This document shows, piece by piece, positions 1-7,425 of a DNA stretch of 46,699 nucleotides (its first letter is position 1; each line of letters starts with the position of its first letter). Source of the DNA: a virus; IMG/VR virus record IMGVR_UViG_3300025127_000070, positions 1-46,699 of that record; one strand, given 5' to 3'. The translations under genes were made by a program, and so were the position numbers. Below the pieces are notes generated by a model, which was not told the origin of the DNA, ran no database searches, and saw only the letters and a program-made list of their open reading frames with translations.

Positions 1-5
1 GCCAT
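1..5 (-). CDS. Truncated gene, start codon only
   Basis: On the minus strand an ATG lies at bases 5-3, preceded by AGGAGG at 17-12. The Shine-Dalgarno sequence overlaps the TAG stop (18-16) of the upstream head protein gene. Only the start codon and two further bases are inside the window. From position (scaffold-like gene, then a small head protein, then this gene) the product could be the major capsid protein, which is otherwise missing here; that is inference from gene order only. Confidence 0.5.
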
Positions 6-15
6 TATCTACCTC

Positions 16-600
16 CTACGCTAAGCCTGCACCTTTTTGACCAAAAATAGAATTTTGGATCACAACGTGCACATTGGTTGCATCTGACGAAACATCAGAA
101 TTTTCAGGGTCTTGCGAAATGTCAATACATTTTAAAGGTAAACCAGCAGTTGTAGCACCAGTTGCTACGTCTAGCTCAGCACCAGAAATACCAGTAGTGG
201 TACTACCAGAACTTGTGTAAACAATATCAAAGTTACCAAATAAATCTGCAACTGGAAAAGCTGCATTGCATTGAATTTCATAGATAACATTTGGGTCATC
301 TATGATGAAAGCAATAATGTCAGAAGCATTAGTGCTTGCAGGATAATAGTTCTTATAAACCTGCTCTTTTGTGGTTGGGTCAGTATACTGAACACCATTA
401 AATACACCTACAATAGGAACTGTTCCACCATCAGCGTGTACTTCTACAGTACCACCAGTGACTTGAGCTACCATGTCACCTTGAAAGATTGATGTTCCAT
501 AATTTGCGGCGATTCTATATCGGCTTTGTCCACCAGTGAAAGGCGTACCACCTATTCTACCTACAGGACGCATACCAAAAGCGGCATCTTGATTTGCCAT
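16..600 (-). CDS. Putative head (decoration/stabilisation) protein
   Basis: A 194-residue soluble protein rich in Gly, Thr, Ala and Val with predicted beta character, no membrane segment and little charge. It begins MANQDAAFGMRPVGRIGG and ends in a Gly-rich tail. This composition is typical of phage capsid decoration or head-stabilising proteins, and it lies directly after the scaffold-like gene and a small linker gene, where head genes are expected. The ATG has GGAG 8 bases upstream. The stop codon forms part of the next gene's ribosome binding site, so translation is probably coupled. It could instead be a small capsid protein itself; I cannot tell these apart from sequence alone. Confidence 0.6.
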   Translation of the reverse strand: MANQDAAFGMRPVGRIGGTPFTGGQSRYRIAANYGTSIFQGDMVAQVTGGTVEVHADGGTVPIVGVFNGVQYTDPTTKEQVYKNYYPASTNASDIIAFIIDDPNVIYEIQCNAAFPVADLFGNFDIVYTSSGSTTTGISGAELDVATGATTAGLPLKCIDISQDPENSDVSSDATNVHVVIQNSIFGQKGAGLA

Positions 601-615
601 AATTAGATCTCCTTA

Positions 616-1086
616 TTAATCATCATTTAAATTTCGGTTATTCCCAAAGGAAACATTGCTGTTTCTTTGAGGCTTTAATTTTGGCATGACAGGATTATTT
701 TCTCTCATCCAATCACGATCCACAGCATCCATTTGTGTCTGTGTTTTATCTTCAAAATATTTCTTACGTTGATCCACAATTTCTTCTGGAACTCTCGCAA
801 GTAATAATCCACCAGTGCCTATAACCCCAGCGTTTTTACCTTCGTCAATAACAGGAGCATCAAAATCTGGATAATCTTCTGCCATAACAAGCTCATAGCC
901 TTCACGTCTTCTTTTGTGAATGTTGTTTTTATCGTCATATTCCATAACGGACTCACGTATCCACCTATGTTTATATCCTACAGGTGCTTCAGGAGCGTCT
1001 AGTGCAGACGGAGGCTTCCAATCATTTCTTCGCTCTGTTTTTTCACGAGATTGCGAATCTCGACTTTTTCTTTCGATTTCAGCCAT
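616..1086 (-). CDS. Conserved head-region protein of unknown function
   Basis: A 156-residue, highly charged, hydrophilic protein. The N-terminal 25 residues are rich in Arg, Lys, Glu and Ser and look disordered, and the middle has aromatic and acidic stretches (around EGYELVMAEDYPDFDAP). The C-terminal 30 residues are Asn-rich. No enzyme motif or membrane segment is visible. It starts in a TAATG overlap with the stop of the scaffold-like gene and has AGGAG 6 bases upstream, so it is translationally coupled to it. Position between scaffold and head protein suggests a minor head or assembly protein, but nothing in the sequence proves this. Confidence 0.6.
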   Translation of the reverse strand: MAEIERKSRDSQSREKTERRNDWKPPSALDAPEAPVGYKHRWIRESVMEYDDKNNIHKRRREGYELVMAEDYPDFDAPVIDEGKNAGVIGTGGLLLARVPEEIVDQRKKYFEDKTQTQMDAVDRDWMRENNPVMPKLKPQRNSNVSFGNNRNLNDD

Positions 1087-2030
1087 TAGCTTCTCCTGTT
1101 TTCTATTTTAGCCACTTCTTTTGCATAGCGTTCAAGAGGTATATTCATCTTGTTTGCAAAAGCGACTTGACCCTGCGTTAACTGCACAGTTTTTTTCCGT
1201 CCAGATTTTATTTGTCCAGAGGACGTGGCAGGAGCAACAGCTTGGACGTTTTGCCGTTTGTCCTGAAACTTGTTTGGAAAACTATCACGCATCCTTTTAT
1301 CTATCTCTGCGTAATAATTATCAGAAGTTGGATCAAAACCCTCTGAACCAACTAATTGTTGATGTAATCCTTGAGCAGCACCTGTCATAACCATATCTGT
1401 TCCAAACCATTCATTGTTCTTCATCCATGTTTGCAACTTTGGGTCAAGATCTTCTACTTTAGGAACTTGTTGCCTTTGAGGAACTTGTTGTTGTGGTTGT
1501 GATTGTTGTTGTGATTGTTGATTGTCATATTGATCAGTTCTAGCTTTTTGTATTCTAACTCTTTCTTTTTCAACAGCTAACCTTGCCATGATTGATTGAG
1601 CTTCTGCCATTTTTTCAGCATCACCAGCTTCATGTGCTTCTTTATATATTTTTTTAATTTGATCTTCTTGGCTTTCTACACGATTACCATATTCTTGAGT
1701 ATAACCTTTATCTAAAGCCTCTAACTGTTTTTTAAGTTGATCATTTTCATTTTTTTGTTGTTGTGCATATTGAATTGCAGCTTCAGCTTCCTCAATAGCT
1801 TGTTTTCTTTTAGCTGTTAATTGATTAATTCTTTTTTTAACATTGTCAGAATAATCAGATAATTCATCACTTTGATCTGAAGTTTGTTTTTCCTGAACAT
1901 TTGTTCGGGTTTCTTCTTTTCCTTCAACAACTGGTATTTCAGGTGTAGATGTTTGTTCTGATACTTCTTCAACGTCTACAGAAACAACTTCATCTTGTTC
2001 AACAGCATTTTGATTTTCTATATTCATCAT
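1086..2030 (-). CDS. Putative scaffolding protein
   Basis: A 314-residue, strongly acidic protein with a long helical, coiled-coil-prone centre (about residues 60-165, rich in Glu, Gln, Lys and Ala), a Gln-rich linker (about residues 168-190, many QQ and QP) and a basic C-terminus (SGRKKTVQLTQGQ, then RRS). An acidic helical body with a small basic C-terminal capsid-binding end is the usual plan of phage scaffolding proteins. The gene is next to putative head genes. No internal protease motif was seen. Alternatives are a structural coiled-coil protein. The start is the first of two ATGs, with GGAG 5 bases upstream. Confidence 0.6.
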   Translation of the reverse strand: MMNIENQNAVEQDEVVSVDVEEVSEQTSTPEIPVVEGKEETRTNVQEKQTSDQSDELSDYSDNVKKRINQLTAKRKQAIEEAEAAIQYAQQQKNENDQLKKQLEALDKGYTQEYGNRVESQEDQIKKIYKEAHEAGDAEKMAEAQSIMARLAVEKERVRIQKARTDQYDNQQSQQQSQPQQQVPQRQQVPKVEDLDPKLQTWMKNNEWFGTDMVMTGAAQGLHQQLVGSEGFDPTSDNYYAEIDKRMRDSFPNKFQDKRQNVQAVAPATSSGQIKSGRKKTVQLTQGQVAFANKMNIPLERYAKEVAKIENRRS

Positions 2031-2045
2031 TTTTCTCCAATTTCT

Positions 2046-2531
2046 TTATACATAGGAAATATCACTAGGGTCAAGTATTGTTGCGATAATATTGTCATCA
2101 TTTATCAATCTTACCTCTAAATTCTCAACTTTAAAGCGATTTCCAGCATATCTTCCCATAAGAACCCAACTTTTCTCGGAACACCAAGCACCTGTTGGGA
2201 ATTTATTTTCATCAGTATAAGCATCTGGTCCTAATTTTACGACATACGCTGCGACTGTTGCAAAACTTTCACGATCTCGTGTCGCATCAGGAATGTAGAT
2301 ACCTCCTTTAGTTTGTGACTTCATGTAGTAAGGTATAACAAGTATTCTATATCCTACTGGTTGAGGAAGTCTTTCTAAAGCAGATGCTTCTAATTTAGAA
2401 GGGTCTTTAGAATTTGGATTATCTTCTATGTTTTGGAATCCTTTTTTAACTGCATCAGGTATTTCCATACTTATTGCTTGTTTTTTACGTGCATTAGCAA
2501 TTCTTTCAGGCACGAATAGTTTTTTAGCCAT
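2046..2531 (-). CDS. GroES-like co-chaperonin (phage Cpn10 type)
   Basis: A 161-residue protein whose residues about 55-155 resemble a GroES/Cpn10 beta-barrel: PVGYRILVIPYYM at the first strand, a glycine-containing loop (QTKGGIYIP) where GroES has its start after the mobile loop, VVKLGPDAY corresponding to the VVAVGxG strand, and a C-terminal EVRLINDDNIIATI strand. The N-terminal 50 residues are a basic extension. Phage co-chaperonins such as T4 gp31 replace host GroES so that GroEL can fold the capsid protein; that role is inferred here from fold pattern and head-gene context. The ATG overlaps the end of the preceding gene by 8 bases. Confidence 0.65.
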   Translation of the reverse strand: MAKKLFVPERIANARKKQAISMEIPDAVKKGFQNIEDNPNSKDPSKLEASALERLPQPVGYRILVIPYYMKSQTKGGIYIPDATRDRESFATVAAYVVKLGPDAYTDENKFPTGAWCSEKSWVLMGRYAGNRFKVENLEVRLINDDNIIATILDPSDISYV

Positions 2532-2721
2532 CTTCTAGCTCTATTCCTTTCATCGCAGCTTTTATTTCTTCTTCAGCGTAAGTCATGCCACGTATCTGAC
2601 CTACAATGAACCGATAGTCCTCTAAAGATTCTATCGCACCATCAGAGAGTGTAATCGTAAAATCTTTTTTACGCTCTCTTATGTTTTTTAACAAATATTC
2701 AGCTAATTTTATTCCGTCCAT
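2524..2721 (-). CDS. Small conserved phage protein, unknown
   Basis: A 65-residue soluble, acidic protein (starts MDGIKLAEYLLKNI), predicted mostly helical, with the sequence SLEDYRFIVGQIRGM in the middle. Similar small proteins occur beside structural genes in other marine phages, but I know of no assigned function. It starts one base after the stop of the holin-like gene and overlaps the following GroES-like gene by 8 bases, so all three are likely co-translated. Confidence 0.6.
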   Translation of the reverse strand: MDGIKLAEYLLKNIRERKKDFTITLSDGAIESLEDYRFIVGQIRGMTYAEEEIKAAMKGIELEDG

Positions 2722-3126
2722 TTATTTACTATTTTTTTTAGTAATTAACTGTAAACCTTGTTTACCAAACCTATACCCAAATGAGCTGCCTATTACAATA
2801 TAAAGCATATGATGAAACCAATCGGGTGTGTGTTGATCTAAAAATATAAATCCCTCTTTAACATACTCTTGGGTCCAAGGCAAAAAACACGCTGTCAGGA
2901 CAGCTATAAACCAAAGACTCCAGGCTTCATCTTTCCAGCTTTCACCCATTTGACTTGTAAGAGCTTGCTCATTAAGAAAACTAGATGTTGCTTCTGTCTC
3001 ATAAACTTTCGCTTCGGCTTTCGCTTTAGCTACTTTAACTTCTGTTTCAGCTTTCGCCTTATCAACTCGACCTTGTAACCATGTTCCAGCAAGGTTACTT
3101 ATAGGTCCTATTATGCTCCCTAACAT
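2722..3126 (-). CDS. Holin-like membrane protein
   Basis: A 134-residue protein. Residues about 18-60 are helical and charged (alternating Lys, Ala and Glu). They are followed by two hydrophobic segments, about 70-86 (SLWFIAVLTACFLPW) and 103-120 (HHMLYIVIGSSFGYRFG), and a basic tail ending TKKNSK. The pattern resembles the phage holin family with a cytoplasmic coiled part and two or three membrane spans (PF11351-like). Holins permeabilise the inner membrane and time lysis. It is far from the GH24 lysozyme gene (34.3 kb). The start ATG has AGGAG 5 bases upstream, and a possible promoter lies 45-75 bases upstream. Confidence 0.6.
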   Translation of the reverse strand: MLGSIIGPISNLAGTWLQGRVDKAKAETEVKVAKAKAEAKVYETEATSSFLNEQALTSQMGESWKDEAWSLWFIAVLTACFLPWTQEYVKEGFIFLDQHTPDWFHHMLYIVIGSSFGYRFGKQGLQLITKKNSK

Positions 3127-3169
3127 ATTATTCTCCTATTTTGGTGGGGGGTTTATCTGCAAAAAAATT

Positions 3170-3199
3170 TTATTACAATGTAAATAACAATATAATCAA
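3170..3199 (-). promoter_or_regulatory. Possible sigma70-type promoter
   Basis: On the minus strand TTGATT (3199-3194) is followed 18 bases later by TAATAA (3175-3170), upstream of the holin-like gene and downstream of a hairpin. Matches are partial, so this is tentative. Confidence 0.35.
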
Positions 3200-3239
3200 A
3201 GATTAAGTGTTAAAATAAACAGACACCCCCCATAATTGG

Positions 3240-3270
3240 TGAGGAATACTCGACACCCAAGTATTCCTCA
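3240..3270 (-). terminator. Perfect 11-bp hairpin, possible terminator
   Basis: An 11-base inverted repeat, TGAGGAATACT and AGTATTCCTCA, with a 9-base loop lies just after the stop of the gene at 3276-3569. There is no clean T-run directly after it, only the T-rich stretch TGTTTATTTT about 20 bases on, so it may be a weak or factor-aided terminator or an RNA-stabilising stem. Confidence 0.5.
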
Positions 3271-3275
3271 TAAAT

Positions 3276-3569
3276 TTAACATTTCCACCTTCTTCTTGCT
3301 TGTCTTATTCTTGAATTTGGATCATTTCTTGTTTTTGCTGAACTTCGTTTTAACTGACCTAATGACCTAGCACAATATGATTTACGTCTTTTAGCTGCTG
3401 CACTACCTTTTTTTACCTTACCAGTTACAGCAGTTTTTAACTTACTACCAGGATTTTCACGTCTGTATCTAGCGACACCTTTGGCAGTCATTCCTGCACC
3501 TTTTTTAGTAGGTCTTTTATCACCACTTTTTATGGTGTAACCTTTCATACTACCTTTTTTTCGTGCCAC
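3276..3569 (-). CDS. Small very basic protein (DUF6321-like)
   Basis: A 97-residue protein with about one third Lys/Arg and several Gly and Ser, starting (V/M)ARKKGSMKGYTIKSGDK and ending ARRRWKC. It resembles small basic phage proteins with DUF5872/DUF6321-type repeats; the assignment is by memory of the pattern and not searched. Such composition suits nucleic-acid binding or packaging with DNA. The start is GTG at 3569-3567, with AAGGAG 8 bases upstream; the first ATG is 7 codons later and lacks a good ribosome site. It overlaps the previous gene by 20 bases. Confidence 0.6.
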   Translation of the reverse strand: MARKKGSMKGYTIKSGDKRPTKKGAGMTAKGVARYRRENPGSKLKTAVTGKVKKGSAAAKRRKSYCARSLGQLKRSSAKTRNDPNSRIRQARRRWKC

Positions 3570-3843
3570 GCTTCTTTCTCCTTGCTGCCTCTACTCTTCT
3601 AGGCTTACCTGCTGGTTGACCTAATCTTTTCTTTTGAGCAACTCTTTTGGCTTTTTCAGAGCTTGACATCTCTCCTGCAGTTTTTGGGGTTTTAGAAGAG
3701 ATCCTCTTTGAGGGGCGGCAATATGGAGTACCCCGTTTTTCACCTTTGCTTCTCCCACAAGCCTTCCCCGTCCTGACATCTTTCCAATCCTCCTTAAACC
3801 AACGCTTTAATGCTAAACCAGCTTTTGTTTTGCGTACAGCCAT
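3550..3843 (-). CDS. Small very basic protein (DUF5872-like)
   Basis: A 97-residue Lys/Arg-rich protein beginning MAVRKTKAGLALKRWFKEDW and containing GRSKGEKRGTPYCRPSKR. This KRWFKEDWKDVRTGK type of sequence is found in small phage and protist-virus proteins of unknown function, thought to be DNA-associated. It is the same length as, and is joined by a 20-base overlap to, the next basic gene, so the two form a pair. It starts at a TAATG overlap with the gene before it. Confidence 0.6.
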   Translation of the reverse strand: MAVRKTKAGLALKRWFKEDWKDVRTGKACGRSKGEKRGTPYCRPSKRISSKTPKTAGEMSSSEKAKRVAQKKRLGQPAGKPRRVEAARRKKRGTKKR

Positions 3844-4313
3844 TAAAAAGTCCTAGTACGTTTTCGCCTTGAATTTTCAACTTGACCACAACCTCTAGCA
3901 ATAAATCCACCTTTATTTTTTTTAATTACATTTTCATTTTTTCCATATGCTTCAGCACCAATCATCATGCCTTTATTTGGTCTTGATTTGTCATGACCCA
4001 TTAGTCTGTGTAAATTAGATTTAAGACCAAATTTATCTAACAAAGCTCCAAGACCACCTTGTTGATCTTTAGGCATTGCTGAAATAGTAGAATATTTTGT
4101 CTTTTTTGTTTTCTTGGAAAATTGTTTAGGACCAGCTTTAGCTTCACCACCATTTTTCATCTTAACAACGCCACCAGTAGCTTTCTTTTTAGTTGATTTA
4201 CCATAATTAGCTGCACCAACTTTCCTACATTTTGCAATAGCTCCTGAAGCATACGCTGATGGAAAAACTCTGTATCTAGCTTTAACTTTTTTATAACAAG
4301 CGTCTTTTGGCAT
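3843..4313 (-). CDS. Basic Gly/Lys-rich protein, probably virion-associated
   Basis: A 156-residue basic protein. The N-terminus (MPKDACYKKVKARYRVFPSA, then ASGAIAKCRKVGA) resembles a short phage domain that often precedes Lys-rich tails. The middle has TGGVVKMKNGGEAKAG and the C-terminus has KNKGGFIARGCGQVENS followed by an Arg-rich end. The GG-hydrophobic motif recurs in several other proteins of this window. The N-terminal AYASGAIAKCRKV segment is the only part with clear fold character. Function unknown; DNA- or capsid-binding is inferred from charge. Confidence 0.55.
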   Translation of the reverse strand: MPKDACYKKVKARYRVFPSAYASGAIAKCRKVGAANYGKSTKKKATGGVVKMKNGGEAKAGPKQFSKKTKKTKYSTISAMPKDQQGGLGALLDKFGLKSNLHRLMGHDKSRPNKGMMIGAEAYGKNENVIKKNKGGFIARGCGQVENSRRKRTRTF

Positions 4314-4315
4314 AA

Positions 4316-4516
4316 CTACCCCTTTATTGTTTTAGTAATCCATAAAAATAGTGCATATACAACTAAACCATATACTGTTGCAATCCCAATATCAACTAAA
4401 TGTTCACGCATATGATAGATGAATTGTATACCAGCTTCAACATCACTACCACCACCTTCATTAACATTAATAGTTTTAGTAAAGTTTTCTACATCACTAA
4501 CTGTTTGTTCTATCAT
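4316..4516 (-). CDS. Small single-span membrane protein
   Basis: A 66-residue protein with a soluble acidic N-terminal half and one C-terminal transmembrane segment (about residues 42-61, IGIATVYGLVVYALFLWI) ending TKTIKG. Likely C-tail anchored in the inner membrane. It lies two bases before a basic protein gene and after a secreted-type small protein. A role in lysis control is possible from its type but not shown. Confidence 0.5.
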   Translation of the reverse strand: MIEQTVSDVENFTKTINVNEGGGSDVEAGIQFIYHMREHLVDIGIATVYGLVVYALFLWITKTIKG

Positions 4517-4546
4517 TTATTTTTACCCTGCAAATATTTTGGGTCT

Positions 4547-4741
4547 TCATTGTCCTTTCTCTTTAGGTACTGATTTAGGAACGCAATAAGCCTTAACCCA
4601 AATTTTGCTATCCCCTGCGAGGGAAGGGTCATAGTTTTGGGCTCTAATTTTTTGTGCAATTCTAAGACACGAATCCAAATCACTGAAGTAGACACTTTCC
4701 TGAACTGTTCCTGATAAAAATACTACTAACAACCATGTCAT
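4547..4741 (-). CDS. Small secreted or membrane-anchored protein
   Basis: A 64-residue protein that opens with a hydrophobic signal-like stretch (MTWLLVVFLSGTVQ) followed by a polar domain with two Cys (SCLRI and AYCVP). Chosen over an overlapping frame (4513-4695) because it has an ATG, a signal-like N-terminus and starts three bases after the stop of the upstream gene with TAGGT as a weak ribosome site. It could be an outer-membrane spanin-like or periplasmic protein; no lipobox was seen. Confidence 0.5.
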   Translation of the reverse strand: MTWLLVVFLSGTVQESVYFSDLDSCLRIAQKIRAQNYDPSLAGDSKIWVKAYCVPKSVPKEKGQ

Positions 4742-4744
4742 TAC

Positions 4745-5722
4745 CTATTGAGCTACATTTGCTTGTGTATTAGATACATTCGAGCCATAACCACCACTAA
4801 ACATATTACCCATCATACTTCCTAGACCACTCATAAAAGGGTTCATAAATGGATTAGGGCTTTGAAAAGGTTGTTGTGTTGAAGGTGTAGATAATCCTGT
4901 ACCTGGATTAGTGCCAAAATTTGTTGGGTCTGTAACAAATGTTGATCTATTTACTGCTTGTTGCTGATATGGTTGTTGAGGAAATCTCATTCCATATGGT
5001 GATCTTTGACCAAAACCACCCATACCACCCATAAATGGGCTCATCATTCCACCAAACATTCCATAACCACCATAACCACCATAAGGTGACATACCAAACA
5101 TACCTAGTCCACCAAAAGGCGATCTACCAAAACCACCAAAAGGCGATCCATAGCCACCCATAAAGGGTGATCTACCAAATCCACCAAAACCACCCATGAA
5201 AGGCGATCTGCCAAATCCACCAAAAGGCGATCTAAAACCACCCATAAGATTTCTCATGAACTGTGATCTACGTAAATCATCTTCTGAAGGAGATTGAAAA
5301 GGTTGTGGTTCAGGTAATGCTTGATTTTCGTCAAAATCGGCTGGTTTTGATCTATCTGTTAAAAATTTATCATAAGCCTGTTTATATCTATTAATGCCAG
5401 ATGACGAGCCATATTTTCCTGTAAAAGGATTATACCTCATATCCATTGTTGATATACCTGAATAATTTCCAGCATCTTTGTAAAAAGGAGAATCACGAAA
5501 CTCATCCATAAATTCATACGTTTCAGATTTTGGATTCCCTTTTAATAAGTCTCTTAATTCTGTTCCTGATCCTGGAAGAGTTCTTGGTAAAGTATTTGGA
5601 TTTGTAGTTTGTTGTTTTTCATAATCTTCAACTGTGTATTCAGGAGAAGGTCCTGTACCATATTCGTGAAAACGATCTGCTGGTCCTAAATAACCTGTTG
5701 GACTAAATTGTCTAAACGCCAT
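4745..5722 (-). CDS. Gly/Phe/Met/Pro-rich repeat protein
   Basis: A 325-residue protein. The first half is an ordinary polar region (MAFRQFSPTGYLGPADRF and following). The second half is a low-complexity array with repeats of the form GGFGRSPFMGG and GGYGGYGMFGG, then a Gln/Asn/Pro tail. Such Gly-Phe-Met repeats suggest a flexible or self-associating virion component. The start is the ATG at 5722 (MAFRQ), which has AAGGAG 10 bases upstream. A reading frame 18 codons longer exists but would overlap the upstream gene more and lacks a ribosome site. The repeat DNA is itself short-tandem, so copy number may vary between relatives. Confidence 0.6.
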   Translation of the reverse strand: MAFRQFSPTGYLGPADRFHEYGTGPSPEYTVEDYEKQQTTNPNTLPRTLPGSGTELRDLLKGNPKSETYEFMDEFRDSPFYKDAGNYSGISTMDMRYNPFTGKYGSSSGINRYKQAYDKFLTDRSKPADFDENQALPEPQPFQSPSEDDLRRSQFMRNLMGGFRSPFGGFGRSPFMGGFGGFGRSPFMGGYGSPFGGFGRSPFGGLGMFGMSPYGGYGGYGMFGGMMSPFMGGMGGFGQRSPYGMRFPQQPYQQQAVNRSTFVTDPTNFGTNPGTGLSTPSTQQPFQSPNPFMNPFMSGLGSMMGNMFSGGYGSNVSNTQANVAQ

Positions 5723-6050
5723 TTTTACCATTCTCCTTTGAACGAGTGAAAGCAGTCGTTCCCATAAAAGTAGCAACGATACCTAAATTTGCCACAACAT
5801 ATGTTGAAAGTAAAGCAGTAACCATTTCAACTCGTGCATCTGGTATTGCAGGTGACATAACCAACACTATTAAAATGATTGATGATACAGATGATACCCA
5901 GCAAAGCATACGTTGTTGATCTTGCATCTTATCAGAGTTTTCAAGACGTATCATGTGTTCAGATCGTGATAGCTCTTCATCACTTACAATGCCGTCACCA
6001 TCTAAATCAAATTGTTCATATTGACTGCCTTTTTGTAATTTCTTGCTCAT
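5712..6050 (-). CDS. EF-hand membrane protein
   Basis: A 112-residue protein with one canonical EF-hand calcium-binding loop at residues 15-26 (DLDGDGIVSDEE: acidic at 1, 3, 5 and 12, Gly at 6, hydrophobic at 8). Two hydrophobic segments follow, about 51-70 (WVSSVSSIILIVLVM) and 77-100 (MVTALLSTYVVANLGIVATFM). The N-terminus is probably cytoplasmic and the tail is basic. Two-span proteins of this size are often holins, so a calcium-responsive holin or membrane regulator is possible; this is inference. It overlaps its neighbours by 4 and 11 bases. Confidence 0.6.
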   Translation of the reverse strand: MSKKLQKGSQYEQFDLDGDGIVSDEELSRSEHMIRLENSDKMQDQQRMLCWVSSVSSIILIVLVMSPAIPDARVEMVTALLSTYVVANLGIVATFMGTTAFTRSKENGKNGV

Positions 6051-6340
6051 TTAAAACTGTCCTTTATGCTTTTTATTACGTTTTTAAGCGTAAATGGTTT
6101 CTCATTAGGTCGGTACTTACACCTTATCTCTCTTGGACATTCACCTGCACCAATTGGTACAAATTCATTCCATTGCGTGTAATTTGCTCCAACATAAACA
6201 CAAACTCTTGTTTTATTTTCTAACAGTTGTTTTGCTAAACGGCAAGTCGTAGTTTCTTTATCTCTTGCAAATACTACAATTGCTAAAATAGAAAAGACAC
6301 ATATAAATAAAAGAAAGTAATATATTAAATTATATAACAT
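6047..6340 (-). CDS. Small membrane-anchored Cys-containing protein
   Basis: A 97-residue protein with an N-terminal transmembrane anchor (about residues 3-25, LIYYFLLFICVFSILAIVVFA), then a polar domain with four Cys (TTCRLA, VCVYVG, ECPREIRC) that could form disulfides in the periplasm. Three in-frame start codons lie close together; the ATG at 6340 is best spaced (8 bases) from GGAG, while ATG 6346 sits in an ATGA overlap with the upstream stop. A spanin-like or superinfection-exclusion role is possible by type only. Confidence 0.5.
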   Translation of the reverse strand: MLYNLIYYFLLFICVFSILAIVVFARDKETTTCRLAKQLLENKTRVCVYVGANYTQWNEFVPIGAGECPREIRCKYRPNEKPFTLKNVIKSIKDSFK

Positions 6341-6345
6341 AATCA

Positions 6346-6828
6346 TCACTCCACACTTTTACTAATAATCCAGATCATCCAACCAAGAGCAGAGAAACCT
6401 ATTAAACAGGCTATACCCATGATTGTATAATCTCTTATCATGCGTTGTTGTGCTTGTTTTGCGTATACTGCTTCTTGTCGTGCCTTGCGTATCCGTCCTT
6501 CTTCACGAATAAGATCATCCCATGCTGTCATTCCATAATGGGCTACAAGAAAATTTTTAAGGTCTTCCCTTTGTTTAGCTAGTTTCTTTTTACTAGCGAA
6601 ACTTTCTATGGCTACTTCTTCAACAGAGCCGTTGAATAATTTATCGAATGTTGAAGGGTTACTAGCATTTTTATGTATATTGTCTACGTCACTTACAGCT
6701 TTCATCCACGTTGACAATTGGCTCGATAAATCCTCAATTTCACGACCCATGTAGATGGCTTTTTTTATGCCGTTGTAAGCGGCTGTCGCTCCACTAACAG
6801 CGGCAGATAATGTAATTGGATCAATCAT
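6346..6828 (-). CDS. Coiled-coil protein with C-terminal membrane span
   Basis: A 160-residue protein with a short hydrophobic N-terminal part (TLSAAVSGATAAYNGIKKA), a charged helical centre, and a C-terminal transmembrane segment (about residues 136-155, IMGIACLIGFSALGWMIWII). This layout is similar to small marine-phage proteins that are usually left as hypothetical. It lies among membrane and lysis-type genes, so a role in envelope interaction is plausible but unproven. The start ATG follows the preceding stop with no gap and no clear ribosome site, suggesting coupling. Confidence 0.55.
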   Translation of the reverse strand: MIDPITLSAAVSGATAAYNGIKKAIYMGREIEDLSSQLSTWMKAVSDVDNIHKNASNPSTFDKLFNGSVEEVAIESFASKKKLAKQREDLKNFLVAHYGMTAWDDLIREEGRIRKARQEAVYAKQAQQRMIRDYTIMGIACLIGFSALGWMIWIISKSVE

Positions 6829-7041
6829 TTAAAAATACTTTGTTTTTTTAACCCTACTAACTATACCCCCCTTGTTAAATCTAAATTTCATTTGACCTGT
6901 CATAGGATTTATGTCAAATGGAACTTTTCTTTTTCTGTTTTCTATTTCATTTTGTTTATCTCTACGTATGCCATCCTTAATTTTAGAAAGAAGTTGTAAC
7001 GACTCATTGTGCGTTAAAAAACCCTTTCTACGTTTTGACAT
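6829..7041 (-). CDS. Small basic protein with GGIV motif
   Basis: A 70-residue basic protein (MSKRRKGFLTHNESLQLLSK...) ending MKFRFNKGGIVSRVKKTKYF. The GG-hydrophobic motif near the C-terminus is the same type as in neighbouring virion-region proteins. No known domain recognised. It sits one base after the gene at 7042-7425 and one base before the next. Confidence 0.5.
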   Translation of the reverse strand: MSKRRKGFLTHNESLQLLSKIKDGIRRDKQNEIENRKRKVPFDINPMTGQMKFRFNKGGIVSRVKKTKYF

Positions 7042-7425
7042 TTAAAAAATGCCTTTGTAATTCTGTCCAGACATTTGTGAAGATGTGCCACCTTTTACAA
7101 GACCACCTTTTTTCATACCTCTTGGTTTTATTTTAGCTCCAACACTTTTCATTTTACCCACTGTTTTGTTTAATCTTGCTCTATCTGCATCAGAGATACT
7201 TTTACCAGATTCCTTTAATGACATTTGACTTAATAATCCAGAAACTTCAGGGTCTAATTTTTCTTTACCCATCATATCTTGTACTCTTGCTCTATCTGCA
7301 TCAGAAATATTTCTACCTATAACTCTACCACCTTTTTTCATAAAGCCCATTTTGTTACGGACTTCAGTTGGTAGTTTACCTAAACCTTTATTACCTTCAG
7401 GAACTGGCTTTAGATTTTTTCCCAT
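7042..7425 (-). CDS. Basic protein with two ISDADR repeats
   Basis: A 127-residue basic protein containing two copies of a repeat, RNISDADRARVQDMMG and KSISDADRARLNKTVG, each about 15 residues and separated by about 38 residues. Flanking MKKGGRV and MKKGGLV motifs link it to other proteins here. The same ISDADR core also occurs in the internal virion protein at 37804-39522. No enzymatic motif. The start has AAGGAG 7 bases upstream. A partner-binding or assembly peptide is my inference. Confidence 0.55.
   Translation of the reverse strand: MGKNLKPVPEGNKGLGKLPTEVRNKMGFMKKGGRVIGRNISDADRARVQDMMGKEKLDPEVSGLLSQMSLKESGKSISDADRARLNKTVGKMKSVGAKIKPRGMKKGGLVKGGTSSQMSGQNYKGIF

Noticed and set aside
4513-4695. 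Alternative frame MSTSVIWIRVLELHKK
   Set aside because: Non-ATG start inside the secreted-type gene in another frame; the 4547-4741 frame has the better start and signal-like N-terminus.
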